DNA of 64,000 bases. Origin: Microtetraspora malaysiensis (lineage in GTDB: Bacteria > Actinomycetota > Actinomycetes > Streptosporangiales > Streptosporangiaceae). The translations under genes and the position numbers were made by a program. The notes under the pieces are model-generated. The model did no database searches. It saw nothing but the letters and a program-made list of their open reading frames with translations, and was not told the origin of the DNA. Positions 32,893-41,527 of this stretch are shown here, piece after piece (positions within the stretch are counted from its first letter, which is position 1; the number at the start of each line of letters is the position of its first letter). The DNA lies in NCBI RefSeq assembly GCF_001528665.1, contig NZ_BBYJ01000005.1:310001-374000 (forward strand), written 5' to 3'.

Positions 32893-35277
32893 GTGAGCAG
32901 CGGGGAGGCCGCCGGCCGGGGCGGGGATCCGGAGCGGGTGCGGATCCGGGTCGAGGGGATCGTGCAGGGGGTGGGGTTCCGGCCCTACGTGCACGCGCTG
33001 GCCCGGCGGCTGGCGTTGTCGGGGTGGGTCGGCAACGACGGGCGCGGGGTGTTCATCGAGGCGGAGGGGGCGGCCGAGGACGTCGCGCGGTTCCAGCGCG
33101 AGTTGCCCGGTCAGGCGCCGCCGCTGGCGGTGATCGACCGGATCTCGGTGACGGCGATCCCGGTGCTGGGTGAGCGGTGCGCACGCGGGTTCGGCATCGT
33201 GCCGAGCCGGGACGGCGGGCGGCGGACGCTGGTGTCCCCCGACGTGGCGACGTGCGCGGACTGCCTGGCGGAGTTGTTCGACCCGTCGTGCCGCCGGTAT
33301 CGGCATCCGTTCGTGAACTGCACGAACTGCGGGCCGAGGTACACGATCGTGCGGGATGTGCCGTATGACCGGGCGGCGACGACGATGGCGTCGTTCCCGA
33401 TGTGCCGGGCGTGCGCGGCGGAGTACGGGGATCCGGGTGATCGACGGTTCCACGCCCAGCCGGTGTGCTGCCCGCGGTGCGGGCCGGTGTTGCGGCTGCT
33501 GGACGGGCGGGGCGGTGAGGTGGCCGGTGACCCGGTGGCCGGGGCGGTCGCGGTGCTGCGGTCGGGCGGTGTCGTGGCGGTGAAGGGGCTGGGGGGTTAC
33601 CACCTGGCGGTGGACGCGACGGACGCGGCGGCGGTGGCCGTGCTGCGGTCGCGCAAGCGGCGGGAGGACAAGCCGTTCGCGGTGGTGGTCGCGGATGTGG
33701 CGGCGGCGCGGCGGTTGTGCGTGGTTGGTGGGGAGGCCGAGCGGCTGCTGGTCTCCCCCGCGCGTCCGATCGTCGTGCTGCCGCGCCGCGCGGACGCCGC
33801 GGCGGGGCGCCCGTCGGTGGCCGCGGAGGTGGCCGAAAGGGTGGCGGAGGAGGTGGCGGAGGAGGTGGCGCCGGGTGAGGGCCGGCTGGGGGTCATGTTG
33901 CCGTACACGCCGGTGCATCATCTGCTGGCCGCGGAGCTGGCCCGGCCGTACGTGCTGACCAGCGGGAACGTGTCGGACGAGCCGATCGTGCACCGGGACG
34001 GGGAGGCGGTGGAGCGGCTGGGCGCGATGGTGGAGGCGTTCCTGGTCCATGATCGGGAGATCCACGCGCGGGCGGAGGATTCGGTGGTCGTCGTGGCGGG
34101 CGGGCGGGAGATCCCGGTGCGGCGGTCGCGGGGATACGCGCCGCTGCCGGTACGGCTGGCGCTGCCGGCGCGGCGGGCGGTGCTGGCCTGCGGTGCGGAG
34201 CTGAAGAGCACGTTCTGCCTGGTCCGGGGTGAGCGGGCGTTCCTGTCGCCGCATGTGGGCGATCTGGAGAGCTATGAGACATTGCGGTCGTTCGTGGAGG
34301 GGATCGGGCATTTCCGGCGGTTGTTCGGGGTGGATCCGCGAGTGGTGGCCCACGACCCGCATCCGGAGTACCTGTCGAGCAAGTACGCGCTGGATCTGGA
34401 GGGGGTGGATCTGGTCGCGGTCCAGCATCATCACGCGCACATCGCGTCCTGCCTGGCGGAGGCGGGCGAGGTGGGACCGGTGATCGGGGTGGCGTTCGAC
34501 GGGACCGGGTTCGGCGTGGACGGCACGCTGTGGGGTGGCGAGGTGCTGGTCGCCGATCTGGAGGGGTTCACCCGGGTGGCGCACCTGGGGGTGGTGCCGA
34601 TGCCGGGCGGTGCGGCGGCGGTGCGGCAGCCGTGGCGGATGGCGGCGGCGTACCTGGACGCCGCGTTCGCGGGGGCGCCGCCGGAGGGGCTGGCCGTGCG
34701 GGAGCGGAACGCCGGCCTGTGGGATCGGGTGGTGGCGGTGGCCCGGTCGGGGGTGGGCTCGCCGCTCACGTCGAGCGCGGGGCGGTTGTTCGACGCCGTG
34801 GCGGCGATCGTCGGGGTGCGCGACGGCGTGACGTTCGAGGGGCAGGCGGCGGCCGGGCTGGAGCGGTGGGCCGACCTGGCCGAGGAGGGCGCGTACGCGG
34901 CCCGGGTCGAGGCGGGGCCGGGGCTGGTGATCCGGGGGGACGACCTGGTGCGCGCGGTGGTGGCCGACGTCCTGGACGGCGTGGACGGGGCGGTGGTGTC
35001 CGCGCGGTTCCACAACGGGCTGGCCGCGGCGGCGGTGGCGGCGTGCGCGCTGGTGCGGGAGGGCGCCGGGCCGGGCGGGGCCGGGAGCGGGCTGGGCACG
35101 GTGGCGTTGTCGGGGGGCGTCTTCCAGAACGGGCTGCTGCTGTCCCGCGTGGTGGGCGGGCTGGAGGAGCGCGGGTTCCGGGTGCTGACTCATCGCCGGG
35201 TGCCGCCGAACGACGGCGGCATCAGCCTGGGCCAGGCCGCGGTGGCGGCGGCCAGGGACGCGGCGGGCCTGTCATAG
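32893..35277 (+). CDS. hypF: HypF, carbamoyltransferase of hydrogenase maturation
   Basis: 794 residues. HypF makes the carbamoyl group for the CN ligands from carbamoyl phosphate and ATP and loads it on HypE. Domain order is complete: acylphosphatase-like (VEGIVQGVGFRPYVHAL, about 18-105), two zinc fingers (CADC...CTNC and CRAC...CPRC, about 118-197), YrdC-like (KGLGGYHLAVDATD onward) and Kae1-like C-terminal domain with HHHAHIASC and VALSGGVFQNGLL. GTG 32893 is chosen just before the acylphosphatase domain; the open frame further upstream is not conserved. Divergent from the SIS genes across 170 nt. Confidence 0.97.
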   Translation: MSSGEAAGRGGDPERVRIRVEGIVQGVGFRPYVHALARRLALSGWVGNDGRGVFIEAEGAAEDVARFQRELPGQAPPLAVIDRISVTAIPVLGERCARGFGIVPSRDGGRRTLVSPDVATCADCLAELFDPSCRRYRHPFVNCTNCGPRYTIVRDVPYDRAATTMASFPMCRACAAEYGDPGDRRFHAQPVCCPRCGPVLRLLDGRGGEVAGDPVAGAVAVLRSGGVVAVKGLGGYHLAVDATDAAAVAVLRSRKRREDKPFAVVVADVAAARRLCVVGGEAERLLVSPARPIVVLPRRADAAAGRPSVAAEVAERVAEEVAEEVAPGEGRLGVMLPYTPVHHLLAAELARPYVLTSGNVSDEPIVHRDGEAVERLGAMVEAFLVHDREIHARAEDSVVVVAGGREIPVRRSRGYAPLPVRLALPARRAVLACGAELKSTFCLVRGERAFLSPHVGDLESYETLRSFVEGIGHFRRLFGVDPRVVAHDPHPEYLSSKYALDLEGVDLVAVQHHHAHIASCLAEAGEVGPVIGVAFDGTGFGVDGTLWGGEVLVADLEGFTRVAHLGVVPMPGGAAAVRQPWRMAAAYLDAAFAGAPPEGLAVRERNAGLWDRVVAVARSGVGSPLTSSAGRLFDAVAAIVGVRDGVTFEGQAAAGLERWADLAEEGAYAARVEAGPGLVIRGDDLVRAVVADVLDGVDGAVVSARFHNGLAAAAVAACALVREGAGPGGAGSGLGTVALSGGVFQNGLLLSRVVGGLEERGFRVLTHRRVPPNDGGISLGQAAVAAARDAAGLS

Positions 35278-35283
35278 CGGGTT

Positions 35284-35823
35284 TCAGCGACCGGGGGTCG
35301 CCTTCTTGGGCCAGAGGGTGTAGCTGATCGGCCACAGCAGGGCGAACAGCGGCACCTTGGCCACGCCGAGCATGAACTGCGTCAGCGCCTCGGTGCGCGG
35401 CGGGTCGCCGACCAGCCAGATGATCGCGAACAGCAGGGCGCAGGTGATGGCGTAGGCGGCGAGGATGCGCAGCCACACGATCCATTCGTAGCGGGCGCGG
35501 GCCATGCCGCCGGCCGGTGGTTTGGCCGGCGGGGGGCCGCCGGCGAGGCGGTGGGAGGCCCAGGCGTCGGCCCATCGGATGGTGCGGTGGCCGAACATGA
35601 CGGTGAACCCGAGGTAGGCGGCGGCCAGGCCGTGCTGCCAGGTGGTGGCCGCTCCCCCGCGCACGTCGATGACCGTGGCGCCGAGCAGGACGAGGTCCAG
35701 CAGGGGGACGGCCAGCAGCAGCGCCGCGCCGGTGCGCCGCATGCGCAGCAGGTAGCGCGCCAGGAGTCCGAGGCCCAGGAACACCCAGAAGCCGACTTCA
35801 CATCCGATGATCACCGCGAGCAC
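35284..35823 (-). CDS. Conserved actinobacterial integral membrane protein
   Basis: 179 residues, about five hydrophobic segments. The first is CEVGFWVFLGLGLLARYLL; a later loop has FGHRTIRWADAWASHRLAGG, then a Pro-rich stretch and the ending LWPISYTLWPKK. This ordering recurs in small membrane proteins of many actinomycetes, of unknown function. The GTG at 35823 is chosen for the GGAGGTGG site about 8 nt upstream. It ends 6 nt from the convergent hypF stop. Confidence 0.82.
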   Translation of the reverse strand: MLAVIIGCEVGFWVFLGLGLLARYLLRMRRTGAALLLAVPLLDLVLLGATVIDVRGGAATTWQHGLAAAYLGFTVMFGHRTIRWADAWASHRLAGGPPPAKPPAGGMARARYEWIVWLRILAAYAITCALLFAIIWLVGDPPRTEALTQFMLGVAKVPLFALLWPISYTLWPKKATPGR

Positions 35824-35971
35824 TCGCTCACCACCTCCACGATCCAGGGTGGTGTGCCGGGGCGGCGGCGGTCGTCGTCGCCGGTGATGAATGTCGCTAC
35901 ATCCTTCGGTGTACGGCGGCGCCGTACCGGAGGGGGAAGGGGCCGGTGGCGGGTCGTGGTGAGATGGGGTG

Positions 35972-37126
35972 ATGTTGACTCCAACCAGGCAGGACGCGGC
36001 GATGGCGGTGGCCGCCTTCGCCGCGGGTCTGGTCCTGGTTGCCGGCGGGGCCTTCGTGCACCGGGGGCTTGCCGCGCCGGTGCTGGCGATCCCGCTGGCC
36101 GTGACGTGCGCGGGGGTGGCGGTGCGGCGGCGGGCGCCGGTCCTGGCGCTGGCGCTGGGGGGTGTCGCGCTGGCCGGTGACGTGCTGCTCGGCCCGTCGC
36201 TGGCGACCGTGCTGATCGTGACGGACAACATCTACGCGGGTGTGCTGTACGGGCCGCGCCGGCTCGGGCGGATCATGCTGTGGGTCTCGTCGGTGGGCGC
36301 GGTCGTGGTGGGGGCGGGGACGGCGCTGGCGATCCATGACTGGCGGGTGCTGGCCGCCATGGCGATCCAGGCGGCGCTGGTGGGGGTCGTCCCGGTGACG
36401 ACGGCGATCATCGTGCGCCAGCATCGGGACCAGGCGGCGGACGAGCGGGCGCGGGCGGAGCAGGTGGCGCGGTTGGCGGAGCTGGACCGGCGGGCGGCCG
36501 TGTCGGCGGAGCGGGCCCGGATGGCGCGTGAGCTGCACGATCTGGTCGCCAACCATTTCAGCGCGATCGCGATCCAGGCGAGCGCGATGCTTTCCCGCGC
36601 CGATCTGGACGCGGCGACGTCGCGGCGGATCGTGGAGTCGATCCGGGAGAACAGCGTCCAGGGGATGGCGGAGATGCGGACGATGATCGGTTTCCTGCGG
36701 GAGGAGGGTGAGGAGGTCGACGAGGCCCGGCGTCCGCGGCTGTCGGATGTCGAGGCGTTGATCGAGCGGGCCGGGTTCCCGGTGGAGCTGGCCGTGGCGG
36801 GGACGCCGCGCGAGCTGCCGGCCGCGGTGGATCTGGCGGGGTTCCGCATCGTGCAGGAGTCGCTCACGAACGTGCTGAAGCACGGGACGGGCGCGGGTGT
36901 TCGGGTGCTGGTCGGGTACCGGCCGGATCTGGTGGAGCTGACGGTGGTGAACGAGGTCGGGGCGGGTCCCAGCGGGCTGCCGGGTGCGGGCGCGGGCCTG
37001 GCGGGGATGCGGGAGCGGGCGACGCTGCTCGGCGGGAGCTTCGAGGCCGGGCCGCATGGGCGGGGCTGGCGGGTGCGGGTGGAGCTGCCGGTGGCTCCGG
37101 CCGGGGCGAACGGGAGCCTGTCGTGA
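35972..37126 (+). CDS. Sensor histidine kinase (NarL-type partner, HisKA_3)
   Basis: 384 residues. Four to five membrane helices (about 10-150) with short loops and no large extracellular sensor, then a coiled region and the HisKA_3 dimerisation domain with phospho-acceptor His in ARELHDLVANHFSAIAIQ (about residue 189). HATPase motifs follow (QESLTNVLKHG, GAGLAGMRERATLLGGSF). ATG 35972 is preferred; GTG lies 3 nt earlier. Its end overlaps the response regulator start by 4 nt. The signal is unknown. Confidence 0.95.
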   Translation: MLTPTRQDAAMAVAAFAAGLVLVAGGAFVHRGLAAPVLAIPLAVTCAGVAVRRRAPVLALALGGVALAGDVLLGPSLATVLIVTDNIYAGVLYGPRRLGRIMLWVSSVGAVVVGAGTALAIHDWRVLAAMAIQAALVGVVPVTTAIIVRQHRDQAADERARAEQVARLAELDRRAAVSAERARMARELHDLVANHFSAIAIQASAMLSRADLDAATSRRIVESIRENSVQGMAEMRTMIGFLREEGEEVDEARRPRLSDVEALIERAGFPVELAVAGTPRELPAAVDLAGFRIVQESLTNVLKHGTGAGVRVLVGYRPDLVELTVVNEVGAGPSGLPGAGAGLAGMRERATLLGGSFEAGPHGRGWRVRVELPVAPAGANGSLS

Positions 37127-37740
37127 TCCGGGTGCTGGTGGCCGACGACCACGCGGCGGTGCGGGCGGGGCTGGTCCTCATCCTGGAGGGGGCGCCCGAC
37201 ATGGAGGTGGTCGGCGAGGCGGGCGACGGGCGCTCGGCGGTGGAGATGGCGGTGCGGCTGCGGCCGGACGTCGTGCTGATGGACGTGCGGATGCCGCTGC
37301 TGGACGGGATCTCGGCCACGCGGGAGCTGGCCGGGGTGGCCGACGTGCTCATCCTGACGACGTTCGACATCGACGAGTACGTGTTCGGCGCGTTGCGGGC
37401 GGGGGCGGCGGGGTTCCTGCTGAAGAACACCGACGCGGACTCACTCGTGGCGGCGGTGCGGCTGGTGGCCCAGGGTGAGGGGTTGATCTCGCCGTCGGTG
37501 ACCCGCAAGTTGATCGCCGCGTTCGCCGGGGCTCCGGCGGCCGATCCCGGGGCGCTGGAGGCGTTGACGCCGCGCGAGCACGAGGTGCTCGCCGGCCTGG
37601 GCCGGGGGCTGTCCAACGCGGAGATCGCGCGGTCGCTGGGCATCGCGGAGGCGACCGCGAAGACCCATGTGAGCCGGGTGCTGGCGAAGCTCGGCCTGCG
37701 CAGCCGGGCGCAGGCGGCGGTCTACTGGTCGGGGCTGTGA
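37123..37740 (+). CDS. NarL/FixJ-family response regulator
   Basis: 205 residues, GTG start overlapping the kinase gene. Receiver domain with acidic pair DD (8-9), phospho-acceptor Asp in VVLMDVRMP (about residue 53), Thr in ILTTFD and Lys in FLLKNTD. C-terminal LuxR-type helix-turn-helix: LTPREHEVLAGLGRGLSNAEIA and TAKTHVSRVLAKLGLRSR. Partner of the adjacent kinase. Confidence 0.96.
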   Translation: MIRVLVADDHAAVRAGLVLILEGAPDMEVVGEAGDGRSAVEMAVRLRPDVVLMDVRMPLLDGISATRELAGVADVLILTTFDIDEYVFGALRAGAAGFLLKNTDADSLVAAVRLVAQGEGLISPSVTRKLIAAFAGAPAADPGALEALTPREHEVLAGLGRGLSNAEIARSLGIAEATAKTHVSRVLAKLGLRSRAQAAVYWSGL

Positions 37741-37742
37741 TC

Positions 37743-37763
37743 CCGCGCCCCTGAGGGGCGGGT
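37743..37763 (+). terminator. Short terminator hairpin after the two-component system
   Basis: CGCCCC-TGA-GGGGCG with extra flanking pairs, directly after the response regulator stop. Small but perfect. Confidence 0.55.
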
Positions 37764-37862
37764 GGTGCGGCCGGGCACGCGGCGTCGCGGGACGGCGCCT
37801 GATCGCCGCCCGGCATGACCTCCTGCGATTACGGACAGTAACGATATGGCGGGAGGGGGATC

Positions 37863-39209
37863 GTGGGACGGCGGGTCATGGCGCGGGTGGTGGCGGCCTC
37901 GCTGCTGGCGGGCGGCTGCCAGGCCGTCGTGCCGTCGCCGGAGGACGGCGGGCGGCGGGCCGTACTGTCTCCGGTCTCCCCCGTGCCGCCGGCCTCTCCC
38001 GTCTCTCCCGTCTCTCCTGTGTCGCCGGGGGCCTCGCCGGTCCCGCAGCTGACGCCGCGCCAGTTCGCGGCCAGGGGCAGGTTCACGGTGAACCAGGGCA
38101 CGGTGAGCCGCTCCCAGGGCGGCTTCCAGGCCGACGGGGCCAACGAGTCGGCGGTCCTGGTGTCCGGCCCGGCGCGGCTGGCGCTCACCAACCCGCAGAT
38201 CGACAAGACCGGGAACTCCGCGTCGAACAGCGAAAGCGGCTTCTTCGGGGTGAACGCGGCGGTGCTGGCCCAGTCGGGCGGATCCGCCGAGATCTCGGGC
38301 GGGTCGGTGACGACGGACAGCGCCGGCGCGAGCGGCCTGTTCGCCTACGGGGAGAGCTCCACGGTGTCGATGACGGGCGGCACGATCGAGACGTCCGCCG
38401 ACTACTCCCACGGCGCGTCGGCGGCGGACAGGGGCCGGGCGACCCTGGCCAGGGTGAAGGTCACGACCTCGGGCATCCACTCCGCCGCGGTGCTCGCCGC
38501 GCGTGGCGGCGGCGAGGTGACGGTGATCGGCGGGGAGCTCGCCACCTCCGGGCGCCTGTCCGCCGGGGCGTACAGCATGGGCTCGGTGACGTGCGTCGGG
38601 GCGCGCCTGGAGGCGGAGCAGAGCGAAGGGCTGGTGGTCGACGGGGCGAGCTCGTTGTCGGCCAAGGACTGCGTGGTGCGGGGGGCGGTCGGGGCCCGGA
38701 TGTTCCGGCTGGGCGGCCGGAGGCAGGGGCCCGGCGTGCTGACCCTGGAGGGCGGCCGGCTGATGGCGGAGAAGGGCGACACGTTCCAGGTGAGGGGCAC
38801 GACCGGGCTGATCACGGTGCGGAGGGGGGTGCGGGTGCGCAACGACGGGCGGCTGCTGCACGTCACGCGGCGTGGGCGGGCGGCCCTGACGGTGGCGGGC
38901 AGCGCGCTCGACGGCGACGTCATGACGGACGAGACCAGCTCGGCGACGGTGGAGCTGCGCGGGAGCGCGCGGCTGACGGGGCGGATCTCCCGGGCGGCGC
39001 TGGCGCTGGACGCCTCGAGCCGATGGTCGGTGACCGACGACTCCGTGGTCGGCGCGCTCACCGGCGCGCGGATCAAGGGCGGGGTCGTGGAGAACGTCGT
39101 CGGGAACGGACACGTCGTACGCTACGACTCTCACCTGACGGCGAACCGCGCTCTGGGGGGCAGGTCCTACGCGCTGGCGAAGGGTGGACGTCTGCTCCCC
39201 GGCCGCTGA
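37863..39209 (+). CDS. Lipoprotein with right-handed beta-helix/autotransporter-like passenger
   Basis: 448 residues. N-terminal MARVVAASLLAGGC ends in a lipobox Cys, so the protein is probably anchored to the membrane outside the cell. A Pro-rich linker with repeated SPV units (about residues 36-62) follows. The rest consists of short beta-rungs with recurring motifs (SAEISGGSVTTDSAGASGL, STVSMTGGTIETS, GEVTVIGGELATSG, ATVELRGSARLTG), as in pectate-lyase folds and the passenger parts of proteobacterial autotransporters. No catalytic motif or beta-barrel. GTG 37863 has a GGGAGGGGGA site upstream. Role unknown, perhaps adhesion or scaffolding. Confidence 0.78.
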   Translation: MGRRVMARVVAASLLAGGCQAVVPSPEDGGRRAVLSPVSPVPPASPVSPVSPVSPGASPVPQLTPRQFAARGRFTVNQGTVSRSQGGFQADGANESAVLVSGPARLALTNPQIDKTGNSASNSESGFFGVNAAVLAQSGGSAEISGGSVTTDSAGASGLFAYGESSTVSMTGGTIETSADYSHGASAADRGRATLARVKVTTSGIHSAAVLAARGGGEVTVIGGELATSGRLSAGAYSMGSVTCVGARLEAEQSEGLVVDGASSLSAKDCVVRGAVGARMFRLGGRRQGPGVLTLEGGRLMAEKGDTFQVRGTTGLITVRRGVRVRNDGRLLHVTRRGRAALTVAGSALDGDVMTDETSSATVELRGSARLTGRISRAALALDASSRWSVTDDSVVGALTGARIKGGVVENVVGNGHVVRYDSHLTANRALGGRSYALAKGGRLLPGR

Positions 39210-39249
39210 GGGCCGAGGAAGGGGTAGGGCCGAGCGGTGGCGCGCCGGC

Positions 39250-40215
39250 TCAGACGGTGTGCTTGGTGACGAAGTCGGCGATGGTGTCCTGCATCTGCGT
39301 CAGGCCGGGTTCTTCGAGGGGGTAGTGGCCGGCGCCTTCGAGCATGACGATGTCGACCGGGACCTTGGTGATGCGGGACAGGAACGGCCGGCTCAGGTGG
39401 AGCGGGGTCCAGCGGTCCTCGGCGGGCTGGGTCAGCAGCACCGGGCAGGCGTCGAAGTCCTCGGGCTCGACGGTCGGGGTGTAGCCGCCGTAGCGGTCCA
39501 GGAAGCGGACGCTGACCCAGTTCCCGGCAGAGGTGCGGTCCCTCACCATCACCTTCAGTGCGGCCGGGTCGTTGGCGAGGGCCGACATCTTGGCGGCCAG
39601 CGTCATGGGGTACTTCATGCGGGCCGCAGGTGTCCTGGCCAGCAGGTGGAAGAAGGGGATGCCCGCGCGCGAGGTCAGTTTGTCGTGGGCGGTCTCGTCG
39701 CGCACCTGCTGGTCGCGCTGGTCGAGGAAGGTCATGCCGACGATGCCGGCGAGGGTGCCGCGGGGCGCCTTGGCGGCGACGTGGTAGGTGACCATGCCGC
39801 CCGCGCTGAGCCCGTACAGCACGATGGGGCGGTCGTCGCGGGACCGCTCGAAGGCGAGGAAGTCGACGACGAGGTCGACCCAGTCGTCGTAGGACGGGGT
39901 GGATCCGGGCCTGACCTTGGTGAGGCCGTAGCCGAGGTTGTCCAGGGCGACGGTCTCGAAACCGCGCTGCGCCAGCGGGGCGCCCAGCACCAGGGACATC
40001 TGGCGGCCGTTGGTGCCCACCCCGTGGTGCAGGACGACCTTGGCCTTGGCGTCGGGGGTCCGGTAGCGGTCCAGGTGGACGCGGTGCCCCCGCCAGTCCC
40101 AGAACTCCTCCTCGGGCGCGGTGGCGTCGGTCAGGCGCAGGCGGGAGGGCAGGAACTGCTGGAGGTCGCGCCAGGCCTGCTGGTCGCGGTAGTACGTGGG
40201 GACGGTGCTGCTCAC
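39250..40215 (-). CDS. Alpha/beta hydrolase (lysophospholipase-like)
   Basis: 321 residues. LHHGVGTNGRQMS for the oxyanion region, nucleophile elbow YGLSAGGMV, acid in QPAEDRWTPL and catalytic His in EGAGHYPLEEPGL. No signal peptide. GTG 40215 is chosen directly before SSTVPTYYRDQQ; the longer open frame upstream belongs to the antisense of the regulator. It lies 32 nt downstream of a TetR-type gene on the same strand and is probably co-transcribed and controlled by it. Substrate unknown. Confidence 0.88.
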   Translation of the reverse strand: MSSTVPTYYRDQQAWRDLQQFLPSRLRLTDATAPEEEFWDWRGHRVHLDRYRTPDAKAKVVLHHGVGTNGRQMSLVLGAPLAQRGFETVALDNLGYGLTKVRPGSTPSYDDWVDLVVDFLAFERSRDDRPIVLYGLSAGGMVTYHVAAKAPRGTLAGIVGMTFLDQRDQQVRDETAHDKLTSRAGIPFFHLLARTPAARMKYPMTLAAKMSALANDPAALKVMVRDRTSAGNWVSVRFLDRYGGYTPTVEPEDFDACPVLLTQPAEDRWTPLHLSRPFLSRITKVPVDIVMLEGAGHYPLEEPGLTQMQDTIADFVTKHTV

Positions 40216-40247
40216 GGTGGTGCCTTCCGCCGGTGGCCTGCCGGTGG

Positions 40248-40820
40248 TCAGGCCGGGGTGGGGATGGGACGGGCGAGTGCCCCGCGGATGATCATCCGCG
40301 TGCCGGCGCGCAGTTCGCGGCGTACGGCGTCGGCGTCGCGCAGGTCCTCCTCCAGGCCGCGGGTGAAGGTGAGCAGGACGGCGGCCGCCTGCTTCGCGGT
40401 GTCGGGGGTGGCATCGGACAGGGCCGAGATCAGGAGCTCGGCCAGGTGGGCGGTGTAGGTGGTGACCAGGTGGGGCGCCTGGGCGGTGGCGGCCGACAGC
40501 AGTTCCTGGGCGTGTGCGGGGCTGTCGTGCCACAGCCGGATGGCGACGTCCAGCTTCACCGCGAGCACGGCGAGGACCTTCTCCTCGGGCGTGCCCGCGG
40601 CCTCGGCCGCCGTCCGTGCCGCCTCGCGGGCCCCGTCCAGCCGGGACTGGACGATCCTGACGATCGCCTCTTCCTTGCTGCCGACGTACTTGTAGACGGT
40701 CGGGCGCGACATCTGGGCCTCTTCGACGATGTCGGAGACCGTGGTGCGCCGGTAGCCGTTGCGGCAGAAGCAGCGGTAGGCGGCGTCGAACACGAGCTGG
40801 GGGGAGGAGACCTTCGGCAT
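40248..40820 (-). CDS. TetR-family regulator
   Basis: 190 residues. TetR helix-turn-helix: FDAAYRCFCRNGYRRTTV, DIVEEAQMSRPTVYKYVGSKEEA. The C-terminal ligand domain is unassigned. ATG 40820 lies 7 nt from a strong -10 box and no Shine-Dalgarno is present, so translation is probably leaderless. A long inverted repeat covers the promoter, indicating autorepression; the downstream hydrolase would be the main target. Confidence 0.93.
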   Translation of the reverse strand: MPKVSSPQLVFDAAYRCFCRNGYRRTTVSDIVEEAQMSRPTVYKYVGSKEEAIVRIVQSRLDGAREAARTAAEAAGTPEEKVLAVLAVKLDVAIRLWHDSPAHAQELLSAATAQAPHLVTTYTAHLAELLISALSDATPDTAKQAAAVLLTFTRGLEEDLRDADAVRRELRAGTRMIIRGALARPIPTPA

Positions 40821-40824
40821 GTCT

Positions 40825-40861
40825 ACAAATTTAACACCAGCATCGAAAAGTGTAAATTTGT
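40825..40861 (-). promoter_or_regulatory. Leaderless promoter with TetR operator
   Basis: On the minus strand TTTACA (40856-40851), 17 nt, TAAATT (40833-40828), 7 nt, ATG 40820. The inverted repeat ACAAATTT-A-ACAC (40825-40837) and GTG-T-AAATTTGT (40850-40861) overlaps both hexamers. Few promoters in the window are this clear. Confidence 0.85.
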
Positions 40862-41002
40862 GGATGGCTCCCCTCGGGCCCTCCTCCGGGGCGGCCCACC
40901 GCCGCGGCGAATAGCGCCGTTGGCCCCTCCCCGGTCGTCCAGGCCCGCGCGGCCGCCCTGGCCGGCGGCCCCGCGCCGACGCCGGCCGCCGCGGTCGGGG
41001 GA

Positions 41003-41410
41003 TCAGTCGATCTCGTGGTCCAGCACGAAGGAGTGCCCGCCGTTCTCGAGGATGATCTTGCCCTCGCCACGCAGGCCGGCGAGCTCGCCGGTGCCGGAGG
41101 TGGGGACGATCAGCCAGCGCATCCACTGCTCGCCGTTTTCGGCGCCGGCGCTGTGCTGCAGGACGAAGCTGCCGGTGCGGCCGCCGAGGCTGCCCTGGAC
41201 GTGCTCGATCCCGGTGTAGGCGGCGGGGCCGGCGTCAGTGGCGACGGTGAGGATCTCGGTGGTGCTGGTCCCCCGGAGGTCGCCCTGGAATTCCTTGGTG
41301 ATGCGCACCCGGGTGATGGTCGCGCCCTCCCGCTGGTCGGTGGCCATCTCGGTCCAGTCGGTGATCTCGAACGTTCCGGTCGCGCGCGTGGTCATCGTCG
41401 TCTCGCTCAT
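41003..41410 (-). CDS. DUF3224 family protein
   Basis: 135 residues. Matches the DUF3224 pattern: TGTFEITDWTEM, TRVRITKEFQGDLRGTS, YTGIEHVQGSLGGRTGSFVLQH and SGTGELAGLRGEGKI. This family has a lipocalin/allene-oxide-cyclase-like barrel of unknown role. No signal peptide. Single gene; the in-frame ATG at residue 6 is an equally good start. Confidence 0.88.
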   Translation of the reverse strand: MSETTMTTRATGTFEITDWTEMATDQREGATITRVRITKEFQGDLRGTSTTEILTVATDAGPAAYTGIEHVQGSLGGRTGSFVLQHSAGAENGEQWMRWLIVPTSGTGELAGLRGEGKIILENGGHSFVLDHEID

Positions 41411-41527
41411 GTCGTGGGATGGGGTCCGGCCGGGCGCCGAAGGCCGGCGCCGGTCTGGTGGTGAGTATTCAGGCCATACCTGTCAGCCCGCGTCAGGTTG
41501 GTCCACGGCGTTCATGCGCGGCGGGGA

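Noticed and set aside
32449-35193. 914-codon open frame opposite hypF
   Set aside because: High-GC antisense read-through: composition is His/Arg/Pro-rich without any domain, and the plus strand encodes complete HypF.
37971-38045. Repeat in the lipoprotein gene as a DNA-level repeat element
   Set aside because: It simply encodes the Pro-Val-Ser linker of the protein and stays in frame.
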